A program made the translations under genes and the position numbers. The notes beneath the pieces were generated by a model, which was not told where the DNA came from, made no database searches, and saw nothing but the letters and a program-made list of their open reading frames with translations. Of a stretch of DNA of 45,107 nt, positions 7,801-15,956 are shown in pieces. The DNA comes from Myxococcales bacterium (GTDB lineage: Bacteria; Myxococcota_A; Polyangia; Polyangiales; Ga0077539). Location: the NCBI GenBank assembly GCA_013298625.1, contig JAAFIF010000083.1, forward strand, positions 1-45,107, written 5' to 3'. Position 1 is the first letter of the stretch; every line of letters starts with the position of its first letter.

Positions 7801-8400
7801 CTACGCTGCGTCGGCGCGCTTCACCAGGGGGCCGACGAAGTCCTCTGGGCCGAACACGATGTCCGTCCGCAGCACGAACTTCTCGCCCTGTCGAACGGTC
7901 GTCGCCGTGTGCAACACCCGGTGCTGAAACACCAGCGCGCGGCCCCTTCGCGGGGTGATTCGCAGGCCGAGCTCGTTGAAGTCGGTCTCGCCGCCGACGA
8001 AGCCGTCGTTGAGATAGATCACCAGCGTGAGCAAGCTCTGCGCGCCGCGCTCGAACTCGACGACCGTGTCCCAGTGCGAGCCGTGCTTCTCTCCCGCTCC
8101 GTAGCGGTACAGTCGGAGACGCGGATTCGCAGCAACGCGCTTCATCCCGAGCAGCCTGCGCGGGACGCCCTCGTCGATCCTCGCCAACAGCGACTGCGCC
8201 TCGTCGAACGAGTCCCACATCACGCGAGTGTTGTTGCGCACCAAGAGATCCAGCCCGACGCCCTCGCTCGTGACGACCGGCGCGCGCTCTTGCGCTTCGT
8301 CGCGGATCCGCTGGATGTACCGCTCGCACTGCGCGGGATCGAGCGCGTCGTCGATCGTCCAGGCGAGCGGCTGCTCGAGGTCGAGGTGTCCTGCGTACAT
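7801..8400 (-). CDS. 2-oxoglutarate/Fe(II)-dependent oxygenase (prolyl hydroxylase-like)
   Basis: A 199-residue double-stranded beta-helix dioxygenase that should couple 2-oxoglutarate decarboxylation to hydroxylation of a protein or small-molecule substrate. The iron triad and co-substrate residue are visible: His109 and Asp111 in SHWDT, His164 in VLHTAT and Arg178 in KFVLRTD. YGAGEKHGSHWD and LTLVIYLNDGFVGGETDF are typical of the P4H-like family. Start is ATG 8400, with the whole domain included; the longer open frame upstream is a shadow of the neighbouring gene. There is no signal peptide. Substrate unknown. Confidence 0.9.
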   Translation of the reverse strand: MYAGHLDLEQPLAWTIDDALDPAQCERYIQRIRDEAQERAPVVTSEGVGLDLLVRNNTRVMWDSFDEAQSLLARIDEGVPRRLLGMKRVAANPRLRLYRYGAGEKHGSHWDTVVEFERGAQSLLTLVIYLNDGFVGGETDFNELGLRITPRRGRALVFQHRVLHTATTVRQGEKFVLRTDIVFGPEDFVGPLVKRADAA

Positions 8401-8471
8401 GCTCCGTCGAGCGTAGCGTCGATCGAGACGTCGTCGATGACGGCCCGTTGCTCGTCGCGAGCGAGTCCGCG

Positions 8472-9347
8472 CTACCGCTTCGAGCGCAGCGCGAGGCGCG
8501 AAGCGCGGCGACGGGCGATCCACGCGCCGGCCAACGCGATGGCAGTGAGCCAGCTCGAAGCGCCGTCGGAGCGGCCGCTGGCAGCGCGCACCGAGCAGCC
8601 GCCGCGCCCCTGCACGACCTCGACGGTCGGATCGCTCGGGTCGGAGCTGTTGATGCAGCGGGTCACAGACCTCATCCCGACGTTGGCCGCGCGATCGAAG
8701 GCCGCGAACGAGAAGCACACTGGCCCTGCTCGGTCGAAGGCGTTGCCGCCCGCGCGACGACCGTTCGAGCCGAGCCACGCGCGAACGACGAGCTTGTCGC
8801 CGAGCACCTCGGGAGAGAGCACCGCGGTCGCAACGGTGGCCTGGTCGACCGAAGCGGCGTCGGAGCCCACGAACGCGAGCACGCCGAGCTGCGCGTCCGT
8901 CGCGACGTCGTCTCGGGTCGTCATCGTGATCTCGAGCGAGTCGAGCTCGGGGCAACCCAAGCCCGCGCCCGAAGCCGGGTTGCGCACGATGAGCGTGCGG
9001 ACGCGGTCGATCACGACCTGCGACGGCGCTGCGAGGTCGACGCTCGACGCGACGCGCAGCGATCGGCCCTGGCACGTCGACGACGCGAAGGTCGTCCCGA
9101 CCGCGGGCTCGGGAGAGAGGCGCTGTACGGTGCGGCCGAAGAGCGAAGAGAGCCGCTCGTCTCGCGCAGCAGCGACGCCCGAGGACCAGCAAGTCGAGTC
9201 GAAGATCGCCCCGTTGGCGGGCAGCGCGATTTCGGTGTCGTGTTGCGCAAAGGGCCTGGGCAGCTCGATGAGCGAGCAGGCCTCGGCGTCGCGCGTGGCT
9301 GCGACGAGCGCCGCGCACGAGAGAAAGCAAGCGGTGAGATAGTTCAT
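8472..9347 (-). CDS. Secreted protein with MYXO-CTERM-like anchor
   Basis: A 291-residue exported protein. The N-terminus (NYLTACFLSCAALVAAT) is a signal peptide, and mature sequence begins near EACSLIELP. The body, with several scattered cysteines, is unlike any enzyme I recognise. The C-terminus has the tripartite MYXO-CTERM pattern: a Cys in GGCSV, a hydrophobic segment (SWLTAIALAGAWI) and an Arg-rich end (ARRRASR). In myxobacteria this directs processing and surface anchoring by a myxosortase. ATG at 9347 is chosen because it starts the signal peptide. The conserved initial segment ACSLIELPRPF recalls a family of myxobacterial secreted proteins, but the function is unknown. Confidence 0.8.
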   Translation of the reverse strand: MNYLTACFLSCAALVAATRDAEACSLIELPRPFAQHDTEIALPANGAIFDSTCWSSGVAAARDERLSSLFGRTVQRLSPEPAVGTTFASSTCQGRSLRVASSVDLAAPSQVVIDRVRTLIVRNPASGAGLGCPELDSLEITMTTRDDVATDAQLGVLAFVGSDAASVDQATVATAVLSPEVLGDKLVVRAWLGSNGRRAGGNAFDRAGPVCFSFAAFDRAANVGMRSVTRCINSSDPSDPTVEVVQGRGGCSVRAASGRSDGASSWLTAIALAGAWIARRRASRLALRSKR

Positions 9348-9468
9348 TTGTCCAGGGATACCGGCGCCCGAATGAGCTCGCAAGAGCGTCACGGATGTCG
9401 CGCTGGACGGCGCTCGATGGCCGCGCGACGCCGTCGATGCGCGGCCGAGAGCGCGAGCGCGGGAGCGG

Positions 9469-10323
9469 TCACCACGGGTCGGGGCTGAGCGACTTGATTC
9501 CGTGTGCGAGGGCGATGCCGAGGTTGAGCATGAGGTCGGGGCGCGCGTTGAGGACGTACACCGTGCGAGAGAGCGCGAAGACCTCGTGCTCGACGCGGTT
9601 GAGCGCGAAGCGAATGCCCCGCTCGTGGCCGCGCTCGACGAACATCGGAAGCACTTTGTCGCCGAGGCGCAGGGCCGTATCCATCACGAACAACGACAAG
9701 TGCGGCCGCAGCGCGCCCACGCGGTCGAGAAACGCCCCCACCTCGCTGCTGTGCAAGTGCTTGGGCGGAGAGCTCTTGAGCTCGAGCATCACGAGCTTTC
9801 CCTCGGCGGCGGCGACGAGGTCGAGGTCGCCGCCGACGCCCGCGGCGCCGAACTTCACGTCTTCGACGACGTCGAAGCCGTAGTGCTCGCGAAGGGCGCG
9901 GGCGACGTACCACTCGAGCGTCGCGCCGAAGGAGTCCGGCGGATGCGTGAGGCGATAGCGGTTGTCCCCGATGCGCTCGGCGATCGCGAGCGCGACGAGG
10001 TGCTCGGCGAACGCCGTCGACCGCCGCGGATCGAGGTACCGCGTGCACTCGGTCGGGTCGAACCCGTCGCGAAGCCGGATGGCCCCGCGTAGAAAGAGCC
10101 GAAACCCGTAGTGCCCGAGCAGGTCGTAGAAGCGCTCTTGCACTTCGGCCTCGCGGGACTTCGCGAACGGAAGATCCAGCGCCGTCCCGCGCGGAGAAAA
10201 CCCGCGACGCACGAGCATCTTCGCCGCTTCGCCCTGCGTGACCAGCGCGCCGCTCGGCGGCGCAAGCGACCCCCGCGCGGCTGCGTGCTCTTGCTCTCGC
10301 GCTGTCGCCTCGTCGTCGGTCAT
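9469..10323 (-). CDS. Protein with PD-(D/E)XK nuclease-like core
   Basis: A 284-residue cytoplasmic protein without signal peptide. The N-terminal half is helical and contains a winged-helix-like segment (ERIGDNRYRLTHPPD). The C-terminal half shows the restriction-endonuclease fold signature: a helix (TLEWYVARALREHYGF) followed by GGDLDLVAAAEGKLVMLELKSSP, that is D-x-D then E-x-K on consecutive strands. This is the active-site layout of PD-(D/E)XK nucleases. No methyltransferase, helicase or other restriction partner is adjacent, so a repair or quality-control role is as likely as defence. ATG at 10323 was chosen over a further upstream frame extension that overlaps the next gene. Confidence 0.65.
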   Translation of the reverse strand: MTDDEATAREQEHAAARGSLAPPSGALVTQGEAAKMLVRRGFSPRGTALDLPFAKSREAEVQERFYDLLGHYGFRLFLRGAIRLRDGFDPTECTRYLDPRRSTAFAEHLVALAIAERIGDNRYRLTHPPDSFGATLEWYVARALREHYGFDVVEDVKFGAAGVGGDLDLVAAAEGKLVMLELKSSPPKHLHSSEVGAFLDRVGALRPHLSLFVMDTALRLGDKVLPMFVERGHERGIRFALNRVEHEVFALSRTVYVLNARPDLMLNLGIALAHGIKSLSPDPW

Positions 10324-10361
10324 CGCGTCACCCACACCGTGCGGCGTCGCGCGGGAGTGCG

Positions 10362-11987
10362 CTACTCGCGCTCCCAGACGCTCTTCATCCACGCCTCGAC
10401 GGCGTCACAATCCGTAGGAATATCCCTGGACAGATTGTCGTAGCCCTTGTCCGTCACGAGCACGTCGTCCTCGATGCGCACGCCGATCCCGCGGTACTTC
10501 GAAGGCACCGTCAGGTCGTCGACTTGAAAGTACAAGCCGGGCTCGATGGTCAGGACCATGCCTGCCTCGAGCTTTCCGAACTTGTAGCTCTCCATCCGCG
10601 CGCGGGCGCAGTCGTGCACGTCGAGCCCGAGCATGTGACTCACGTTGTGCAGCGTGTAGCGCTTGTAGAACATGTTGCGCTCGTCGAGCGCCTCGTCGAA
10701 CGAGCACTTCAAGATGCCCATCGCGATCAGCCCCTCGGTGAGCACTCGCATCGCCGCGCGATTGGGCTCGAGAAAATCGTTGCCGGGCTTCACTTCTTTC
10801 ATCGCCGCGAGGCGAGCCTTGTCGACGAGCGCGTACACCTCGCGCTGCGCCGCGGTGAACCGGCCCGAGATCGGCAGCGTTCGCGTGATGTCCGCGGTGT
10901 AGAGCGAGTTGCCCTCGACCCCCGCGTCGAGCAAGAGCAGCTCGCCCTTCTTCAGTCCGCCGTCGTTGCGGGTCCAGTGCAGGGTGCACGCGTGGCAGCC
11001 CGCGGCGGCGATGGTTCCGTAGCCGACGTCGTTGCCCTCGACGCGCGCGCGGAGGTTGAACACGCCTTCGACCTCGCGCTCGCTCTGGGCGCTCTTCAAG
11101 CGCGCGATCACGTCTTCGAAGCCGCGCTTGGTGCTGCCGACGCTGACGCGCAGCTCGTACACTTCGATGGCCTCTTTGCGCAGGCGCATCTCGCTCGAGA
11201 CCATGGCGAGCTCGGCGTCTTCTTCAGCGCGCGCAGGCACGACGCGATCGACGCGCTCGGACACGCCGCGGATGATCCGCGTCTTGGCCGCTGGATGCGC
11301 GGCGAGGTCCGCGGTCAGCGCCGAGAGCGGGCGGGTCTCGTCGACGCCGAAGCGCGCCTTGCTCTCGTCGACGCCGAGGCGCGGCCCCACCCAGAGCTCT
11401 CCCTTCGAGCGGTCGGTGAAGAACGTCGCATCGGTCTTGCCCGGGTTGGGCTCGACGTACAGGACGTGCTTGTGACCCTTGGCCGTCGGCTCGAGGACCA
11501 ACACGCAGTCGGGCTCGTGGTTGCCCGTGAAGTAGAAGAACTCGGTGTTCGGTCGAAACCGATAGTGCGTGTCGTTGGCGCGCACTTTCTCGTGTCCCGC
11601 GGCGAGCACGAGCACCTCGCCCGCGAAGCGCTGCGAGAGCTTGTTGCGCCGTCCACGAAACGCCTCGACGTTGGCGATCGGCGCGGGCAGCGGGCCCGTG
11701 CGCGGCTTCCAATCGCGCGTCATGAACGCGAGCAGCGCCGGAGGGTTGGCCGTGTCGTGGCTCGCCTTCGCGCCGCTGGTGGCCTTCGACGGCTTGGGCG
11801 CGAGCGGCGCCTTGGCGATCTTGGCGGCGGGCTTCGCTTTGGCAGCGGGCTTCGCTTTGGCAGCGGGCTTCGCTTTGGCCGTGGGCTTCGCTGGGCTCTT
11901 CTTGGCGGCCGTTGATTTCGTGGGCTTGCTGCTCGCGGCGACGGCGCGCGTGGCTTTGCTCGTGGACGACTCTCGTTCGCGCTTCAT
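10362..11987 (-). CDS. pepP: Xaa-Pro aminopeptidase (M24B) with Lys/Ala/Pro tail
   Basis: A 541-residue metallopeptidase that should remove an N-terminal residue preceding proline. From about residue 90 it follows the PepP layout: an aminopeptidase-P N-terminal domain (RRNKLSQRFAGEVLVLAAG, RPNTEFFYFTGNHEPDCVL) then the pita-bread domain with the five metal ligands in LLLDAG, TADITRT, HNVSHMLGLDVHD, TIEPGLYF and VRIEDDVLV. The first 90 residues are an added low-complexity Lys/Ala/Pro region with three 18-bp DNA repeats (AAKAKP), resembling a histone-H1-like tail; this is not part of the normal family. ATG 11987 includes this tail; a start at about residue 88 (AFMTRDW) would give a normal-length enzyme. 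It overlaps nothing and stands alone. Confidence 0.92.
   Translation of the reverse strand: MKRERESSTSKATRAVAASSKPTKSTAAKKSPAKPTAKAKPAAKAKPAAKAKPAAKIAKAPLAPKPSKATSGAKASHDTANPPALLAFMTRDWKPRTGPLPAPIANVEAFRGRRNKLSQRFAGEVLVLAAGHEKVRANDTHYRFRPNTEFFYFTGNHEPDCVLVLEPTAKGHKHVLYVEPNPGKTDATFFTDRSKGELWVGPRLGVDESKARFGVDETRPLSALTADLAAHPAAKTRIIRGVSERVDRVVPARAEEDAELAMVSSEMRLRKEAIEVYELRVSVGSTKRGFEDVIARLKSAQSEREVEGVFNLRARVEGNDVGYGTIAAAGCHACTLHWTRNDGGLKKGELLLLDAGVEGNSLYTADITRTLPISGRFTAAQREVYALVDKARLAAMKEVKPGNDFLEPNRAAMRVLTEGLIAMGILKCSFDEALDERNMFYKRYTLHNVSHMLGLDVHDCARARMESYKFGKLEAGMVLTIEPGLYFQVDDLTVPSKYRGIGVRIEDDVLVTDKGYDNLSRDIPTDCDAVEAWMKSVWERE
11814..11885 (-). repeat. 18-bp tandem coding repeat in pepP
   Basis: GCAGCGGGCTTCGCTTTG-type unit present three times almost perfectly, with a fourth degenerate unit, encoding AAKAKP repeats of the basic N-terminal tail of the aminopeptidase. 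Confidence 0.8.
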
Positions 11988-12057
11988 GTTCGAGCGGCGA
12001 GTGTAGACCACGACGACGGCCCCCGCCGTCGCATCCACCGCGGTGAGCGGCGAAGAA

Positions 12058-12990
12058 TCAGCCCGCGTCGTCGCCGGGCTGGCTGGACGTGCGGGCTTCG
12101 GGCAGCACGAAGCGCTCGGTGCCGAGGCGCAGCTGGCGGGTGACAGCGCGGCGCTCGATGATGCGACCCGCGTCGACGACGCCGAGCGATGACAGCGCAG
12201 AGCGCGCGCGAAACACCTCGACGTTGAGCCGCTCGAGGTCGAACGAGAGCTTCTTGGCGAGATCCGACGAGTACACCCAGCCGCGGTCGGCTTCGGGCAG
12301 AGCGTGGTCCGCCTGGCGCTCGCGCGCGAGGACCATGAGCAGGTAGTTCGCCGCCCGCGCAGAGATGCGCTGGTTCGCTTCGCGCAGGAGGATCTCGACG
12401 AACTCTTCGTCGCGCGAGGCGAAGAACTCGAGCGTCAGCCGCCCGAGCACCAGCGGGGTCTCGAGGGGCTGCACCGTCGAGCGGACGTCGGCGCTGTCCT
12501 CCGACGGCGCGAGCACCTTCCACATCTGGCCGTCGATCTCGAACGAGTCTCCGTTGGTCAGCGGTCGCACGCCGTCGGCGTGCTCGACGACCCAGCCGCC
12601 GCCGCCCTGGACGATGGTGGCCACCGGCCGGTCTGGCGAAGGAATGGCCAGGACGTTGCCCAGGCTCTCGAGCACCGAGCCGTCGGGGCGCAGGACCGCG
12701 GGGCCCGGCGCGCCGTCTTCGAGGAGCTTCATCGCGCTCGAGCCGCACTCGATGCTCGCCCCACGCGAGAGCTCGACGCGCTCGCCGGGCTTGAGCAGCG
12801 CACCGTCGACGCGCGTGCCGTTGCGCGAGCCGAGGTCGCGGATCGCCCAACGACCGCGGACGTGCGCGATCACCGCGTGTTCAGCGCTTACCGTTCTGTC
12901 TTCGAGTCGGACGTGGCACGACGAAGAGCGCCCGATGAGTGCTCTCGAAGGAAGACCAACAAGTCCGTGATCCGATCCGATCACGCCCAT
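12058..12990 (-). CDS. FHA-domain regulatory protein with C-terminal winged-helix-like region
   Basis: A 310-residue cytoplasmic protein. Residues about 10-75 form a forkhead-associated domain, which binds phosphothreonine: Gly20-Arg21-Ser22, Ser35-x-x-His38 and Asn57-Gly-Thr are all in place. After a middle segment with a second sandwich-like stretch (GGGGWVVEHADGVRPL, GDSFEIDGQMWKVL) the C-terminal about 110 residues (ANYLLMVLARERQAD, GWVYSSDLAKKLSFDLERLNVEVFRARSALSSLG) resemble a transcriptional-regulator winged helix. Such proteins read Ser/Thr kinase signals in myxobacteria, and two kinases are encoded in this window, though not adjacent. ATG 12990 lies close to the start of the domain. 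DNA binding is inferred. Confidence 0.85.
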   Translation of the reverse strand: MGVIGSDHGLVGLPSRALIGRSSSCHVRLEDRTVSAEHAVIAHVRGRWAIRDLGSRNGTRVDGALLKPGERVELSRGASIECGSSAMKLLEDGAPGPAVLRPDGSVLESLGNVLAIPSPDRPVATIVQGGGGWVVEHADGVRPLTNGDSFEIDGQMWKVLAPSEDSADVRSTVQPLETPLVLGRLTLEFFASRDEEFVEILLREANQRISARAANYLLMVLARERQADHALPEADRGWVYSSDLAKKLSFDLERLNVEVFRARSALSSLGVVDAGRIIERRAVTRQLRLGTERFVLPEARTSSQPGDDAG

Positions 12991-13061
12991 GACGGTGCAT
13001 TACACCAAAGCTGCCGTTGGGGTCGACTTCGAAACGGTTGCCGTCGCGCGAGACCACGCGC

Positions 13062-13745
13062 TCAGAGCCGCCAGTAAGTCCCGAATTCGATCGAGCCGTA
13101 GGGCAAGCCGTACCCCTCGTTGCGCGCCGCAGCACGCATCGCGTCGAAGGGGGTCTGAAAGAACAACGACGGCAGCCCCGCTGCGGTGAGCTCGCTGTCG
13201 GACGCGATGCGAAACCGCTGCACGTCGAGCAGCCATTGGTAGCCGCCACCCAAGCGAACGAAGGTCGATCGGCTGGGGCGAAATTGGATCTGCGCTCCGC
13301 CGCCCACCCAGGTCGTCGTCGTCGGAAGCTCTGCGCGTCCGGTGACGGGCGCGCCGCGGATGATCGAGACGTTCATCGAGGCGTTGGCCGTGACGCCGAG
13401 CGACCACGTGCGAAACGACAGCGGGTCGATCGAGAGCCAGCCGCCTGCGGCGGGCCCGAAGCTTCCGCCGCCGCCGACACCAGCGTTGATCGCGATGTAC
13501 CGCCACGGACGAAACTCCACGAACGTCCCAGCGAGCCCGAGCGGCCCCGCCACGCCGAGCGATCCGCCCCACGCGAGGGTCATCCCCCAGCGGTCCCGAC
13601 GCGCGCGCGAAGTGTGCGCCGCGGACTGCGCGCTCGAAGCGGTCGCAGCCCGCTCTTGCGCGTGCGCGATCGAAGGCGCCGACGCGAGCCCGAGCCCCAA
13701 CCACGCGAGCGCGCTGCCCGCGCGCCACACGCCCCGTCGATTCAT
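13062..13745 (-). CDS. Exported outer-membrane-barrel-like protein
   Basis: About 227 residues with a signal peptide cut after AHAQ. The mature part alternates hydrophobic and polar residues in strands rich in Gly, Trp, Tyr and Phe (WGMTLAWGGSLGVAG, FVRLGGGYQWLL, YGSIEFGTYWRL), which fits a small outer-membrane beta-barrel. The C-terminal strand ends in YWRL rather than the classic terminal Phe. ATG 13745 begins the arginine-containing signal peptide; ATGs at 13760 and 13766 are alternatives. No homologous function recognised. It is divergent from the PrsW gene. Confidence 0.65.
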   Translation of the reverse strand: MNRRGVWRAGSALAWLGLGLASAPSIAHAQERAATASSAQSAAHTSRARRDRWGMTLAWGGSLGVAGPLGLAGTFVEFRPWRYIAINAGVGGGGSFGPAAGGWLSIDPLSFRTWSLGVTANASMNVSIIRGAPVTGRAELPTTTTWVGGGAQIQFRPSRSTFVRLGGGYQWLLDVQRFRIASDSELTAAGLPSLFFQTPFDAMRAAARNEGYGLPYGSIEFGTYWRL

Positions 13746-14013
13746 CGCGCGGTTGTCCATGAGCACCCTGCGTACCTTTCTCTCGTCGCCGCGACGGACA
13801 TCGGTCCGGGCGCGCGGAGGGTGACAGCAAGCGCTGTTCCCACTGGCTAGTCGGCGGGAGAGAAGAAAGCTTCAGCGCTGAAATCGCAGCCCGTTGTGCG
13901 CTACGTCAGCGCGGGTGCGATGGGGGTCGTGATGGGCGGCGGTGCGGATTCGCACGACGGTGGGCACACGTTGGCACGACGAACCAACGGCCTCGCGGGT
14001 ACGATCGCGGGCG

Positions 14014-15102
14014 ATGCCCGTCGCACAAGTCCTGATGGTGTCGGCGATCGTGCCCTCGCTGTTGTTGGTCTGGTACTTCCGCGCGCGAGACGTCTTCCCA
14101 GAGCCCTCGCGGGTGCTGTGGGCCACCTTCGGGCTCGGCGTGCTCACGGTGATTCCGGTGCTCATGGTGGCGCTGCCTGTGATGTCCGCGATCGAAGGCG
14201 TCACGGACCCGATCACCCTGGGATTTCTCAAGGCGTTTCTCACCGCCGCCGGGCCCGAAGAGCTCTTCAAATTCGCCGTGGTGACCCTCTACTGCGCGCG
14301 CCACGAGGCCTTCGACGAGCCCATGGACGGCGTCGTGTACGGCGCCACCGCGTCGCTCGGCTTCGCCACGCTCGAGAACATTTTGTACGTCTCGAGCGGA
14401 GGCATCGGCGTGGCGATCATGCGCGCGCTGCTCGCCGTGCCCGGCCACGCGATGATGGGCGCCCTCATGGGGTACTTCGTCGGACAAGCGAAGTTTCGAC
14501 CCGCAGAGCGAACGAAGCTCCTCGCGCTCGGCTACTTCGTCCCGTTCGTGCTGCACGGGCTCTACGACTGGCCGCTGCTCTCGATGAAAGAGAGCGCGAC
14601 GCCCGGCGCGAGCGCGCAGAGCGAGACGCCTGCGCTGTTTCTGCTCGTGACGTTCGCGGCCTTCGCGTTCGGCTGGGTCTGGACCTTGCGGGTGGTGCGA
14701 CGGCTGCGCGCCCAGCAAATCGCCTGGGCGACGCACAACCCCGCGCACGCGCACGCCCTGCTCGCGAGCGCTGGCGCCGCCGCGCCCAAAGAGCTCACCG
14801 GCCCCACGCCGCCCTTCGCGTACAGCCCGTACACCGTGGCGCCGCACTACAACGCGGCGCCGCAGGGCGCGCAGAGCCAGCCTGTTTTGGGCGCGCTCTT
14901 GCTCGTCGTGGGGATCCTCCTCGCGGCCGTCGGAGGGTTCGTCTCGCTCGGGTTGGCGCTGGTGTTCGTGCAGCCCACCGCAGCGACGCCCGCGTTTGGA
15001 GCGACCGAGCTCGTCACGGCGCTGGCCCTCGGCGGCCTCGCGCCGCTCGTGCTCGGCGTGACGTCATTTGCGTTCGGGATCAAGAAGCTCAACGGGCGCT
15101 GA
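14014..15102 (+). CDS. PrsW-family intramembrane metalloprotease
   Basis: A 362-residue polytopic inner-membrane protein. It begins with a membrane helix (VLMVSAIVPSLLLVWYF) and carries the PrsW/CPBP-type motifs: Glu82-Glu83-x-x-Lys86 in PEELFKFAV, FATLEN with Glu121, His145 in PGHAMMG and His181-x-x-x-Asp185 in LHGLYDWP. In Bacillus, PrsW makes the first cut in an anti-sigma factor; here no anti-sigma gene is adjacent, so the substrate is unknown. After the protease core comes a Pro/Ala/Tyr-rich linker (TPPFAYSPYTVAPHYN) and two further C-terminal membrane helices (from about residue 290). ATG 14014 gives a start directly before the first helix. Confidence 0.88.
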   Translation: MPVAQVLMVSAIVPSLLLVWYFRARDVFPEPSRVLWATFGLGVLTVIPVLMVALPVMSAIEGVTDPITLGFLKAFLTAAGPEELFKFAVVTLYCARHEAFDEPMDGVVYGATASLGFATLENILYVSSGGIGVAIMRALLAVPGHAMMGALMGYFVGQAKFRPAERTKLLALGYFVPFVLHGLYDWPLLSMKESATPGASAQSETPALFLLVTFAAFAFGWVWTLRVVRRLRAQQIAWATHNPAHAHALLASAGAAAPKELTGPTPPFAYSPYTVAPHYNAAPQGAQSQPVLGALLLVVGILLAAVGGFVSLGLALVFVQPTAATPAFGATELVTALALGGLAPLVLGVTSFAFGIKKLNGR

Positions 15103-15153
15103 GGGCGTCGGCCGCTGCCACGCGCGCGATTCTCTGCTAGAGAACTCTGGCTC

Positions 15154-15861
15154 GTGACCGCGACCCTGCCCGTCCCGATCGAAGTGCCGTTTCCGCCGGT
15201 CGAACCGCCGGCGATGACCGTGCATTTTCCGGACGTACGCAAGCTGGGCGGCGACGAGCTCGCGGCGGTCTCGCGCACGATGAACCCGGCGATGGTGCTC
15301 GCCGCGTACCGGCGCGGGATCTTTCCGTGGCCGGTCAACCCGAGGATCATCCCGTGGGTGTGCCCCAAAGAGCGCGCGGTGTTCGCGCTCGACCGCGAGC
15401 CTGCGTGGTCGCGCTCGCTGCGCAAGACCATCAAGCGCGGGACGTTTACGGTCACGTTTGATCAAGCGTTCGACCGGGTCATCGAAGCGTGCGCGACGTA
15501 CCGCGAAGGCGGCACGTGGATCACTCCGCAGGTGATGGCCACGTACATCGAGCTGCATCGCTTGGGATGGACGCACTCGGTCGAGTGCTGGAGCGAGGAC
15601 GGCGAGCTCGCCGGCGGCCTCTACGGCATCGCGATCGACGGCGCGTTCGCGGGCGAGAGCATGTTTCACCGCAGGACGGACGCGTCCAAAGTCGCCTTCG
15701 TGCACCTGGTCGAGCGGCTGCGCGAGCGCGGGTTCACGATGCTCGACGCGCAAGTGCGCACCGATCACCTCGTCTCGCTCGGGTGCGAAGTGATCCCCCG
15801 CGCAGAGTTTCTCGATCGGCTCGAGGCGTCGCACGGCGCGCCGCGGCGACTGTCCGGCTGA
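15154..15861 (+). CDS. aat: Leucyl/phenylalanyl-tRNA-protein transferase
   Basis: A 235-residue cytoplasmic transferase that adds Leu or Phe from aminoacyl-tRNA to proteins starting with Lys or Arg, marking them for ClpS/ClpAP degradation (N-degron pathway). Hallmarks are FPDV near the start, LAAYRRGIFPWP, the PRIIPW.CP.ERAVF segment, GTWITPQVMATYIELH.LGW.HSVECW, GGLYGIAI.GAFAGESMFHR, DASKVAFVHLVERL and the end TDHLVSLGCEVIPRAEFL. Start is GTG at 15154; an ATG 20 codons later (MTVHFPDV) would also keep the whole fold. It ends about 95 bp before the MbnP-like gene and is probably transcribed separately. Confidence 0.95.
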   Translation: MTATLPVPIEVPFPPVEPPAMTVHFPDVRKLGGDELAAVSRTMNPAMVLAAYRRGIFPWPVNPRIIPWVCPKERAVFALDREPAWSRSLRKTIKRGTFTVTFDQAFDRVIEACATYREGGTWITPQVMATYIELHRLGWTHSVECWSEDGELAGGLYGIAIDGAFAGESMFHRRTDASKVAFVHLVERLRERGFTMLDAQVRTDHLVSLGCEVIPRAEFLDRLEASHGAPRRLSG

Positions 15862-15956
15862 GGATCCGCGGTCCGCGACAATACGCCGCAGTGTGATCGC
15901 GCGCACCGCGTGGCAGGGACGCTGCATCTCACACCGAGGAAAGCCCCACACCCCCA

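Noticed and set aside
13871..13882. Perfect 12-bp palindrome TTCAGCGCTGAA as a LexA or other operator
   Set aside because: It is short and does not match a known operator; it lies in the divergent gap of the barrel-like and PrsW genes and may be chance.
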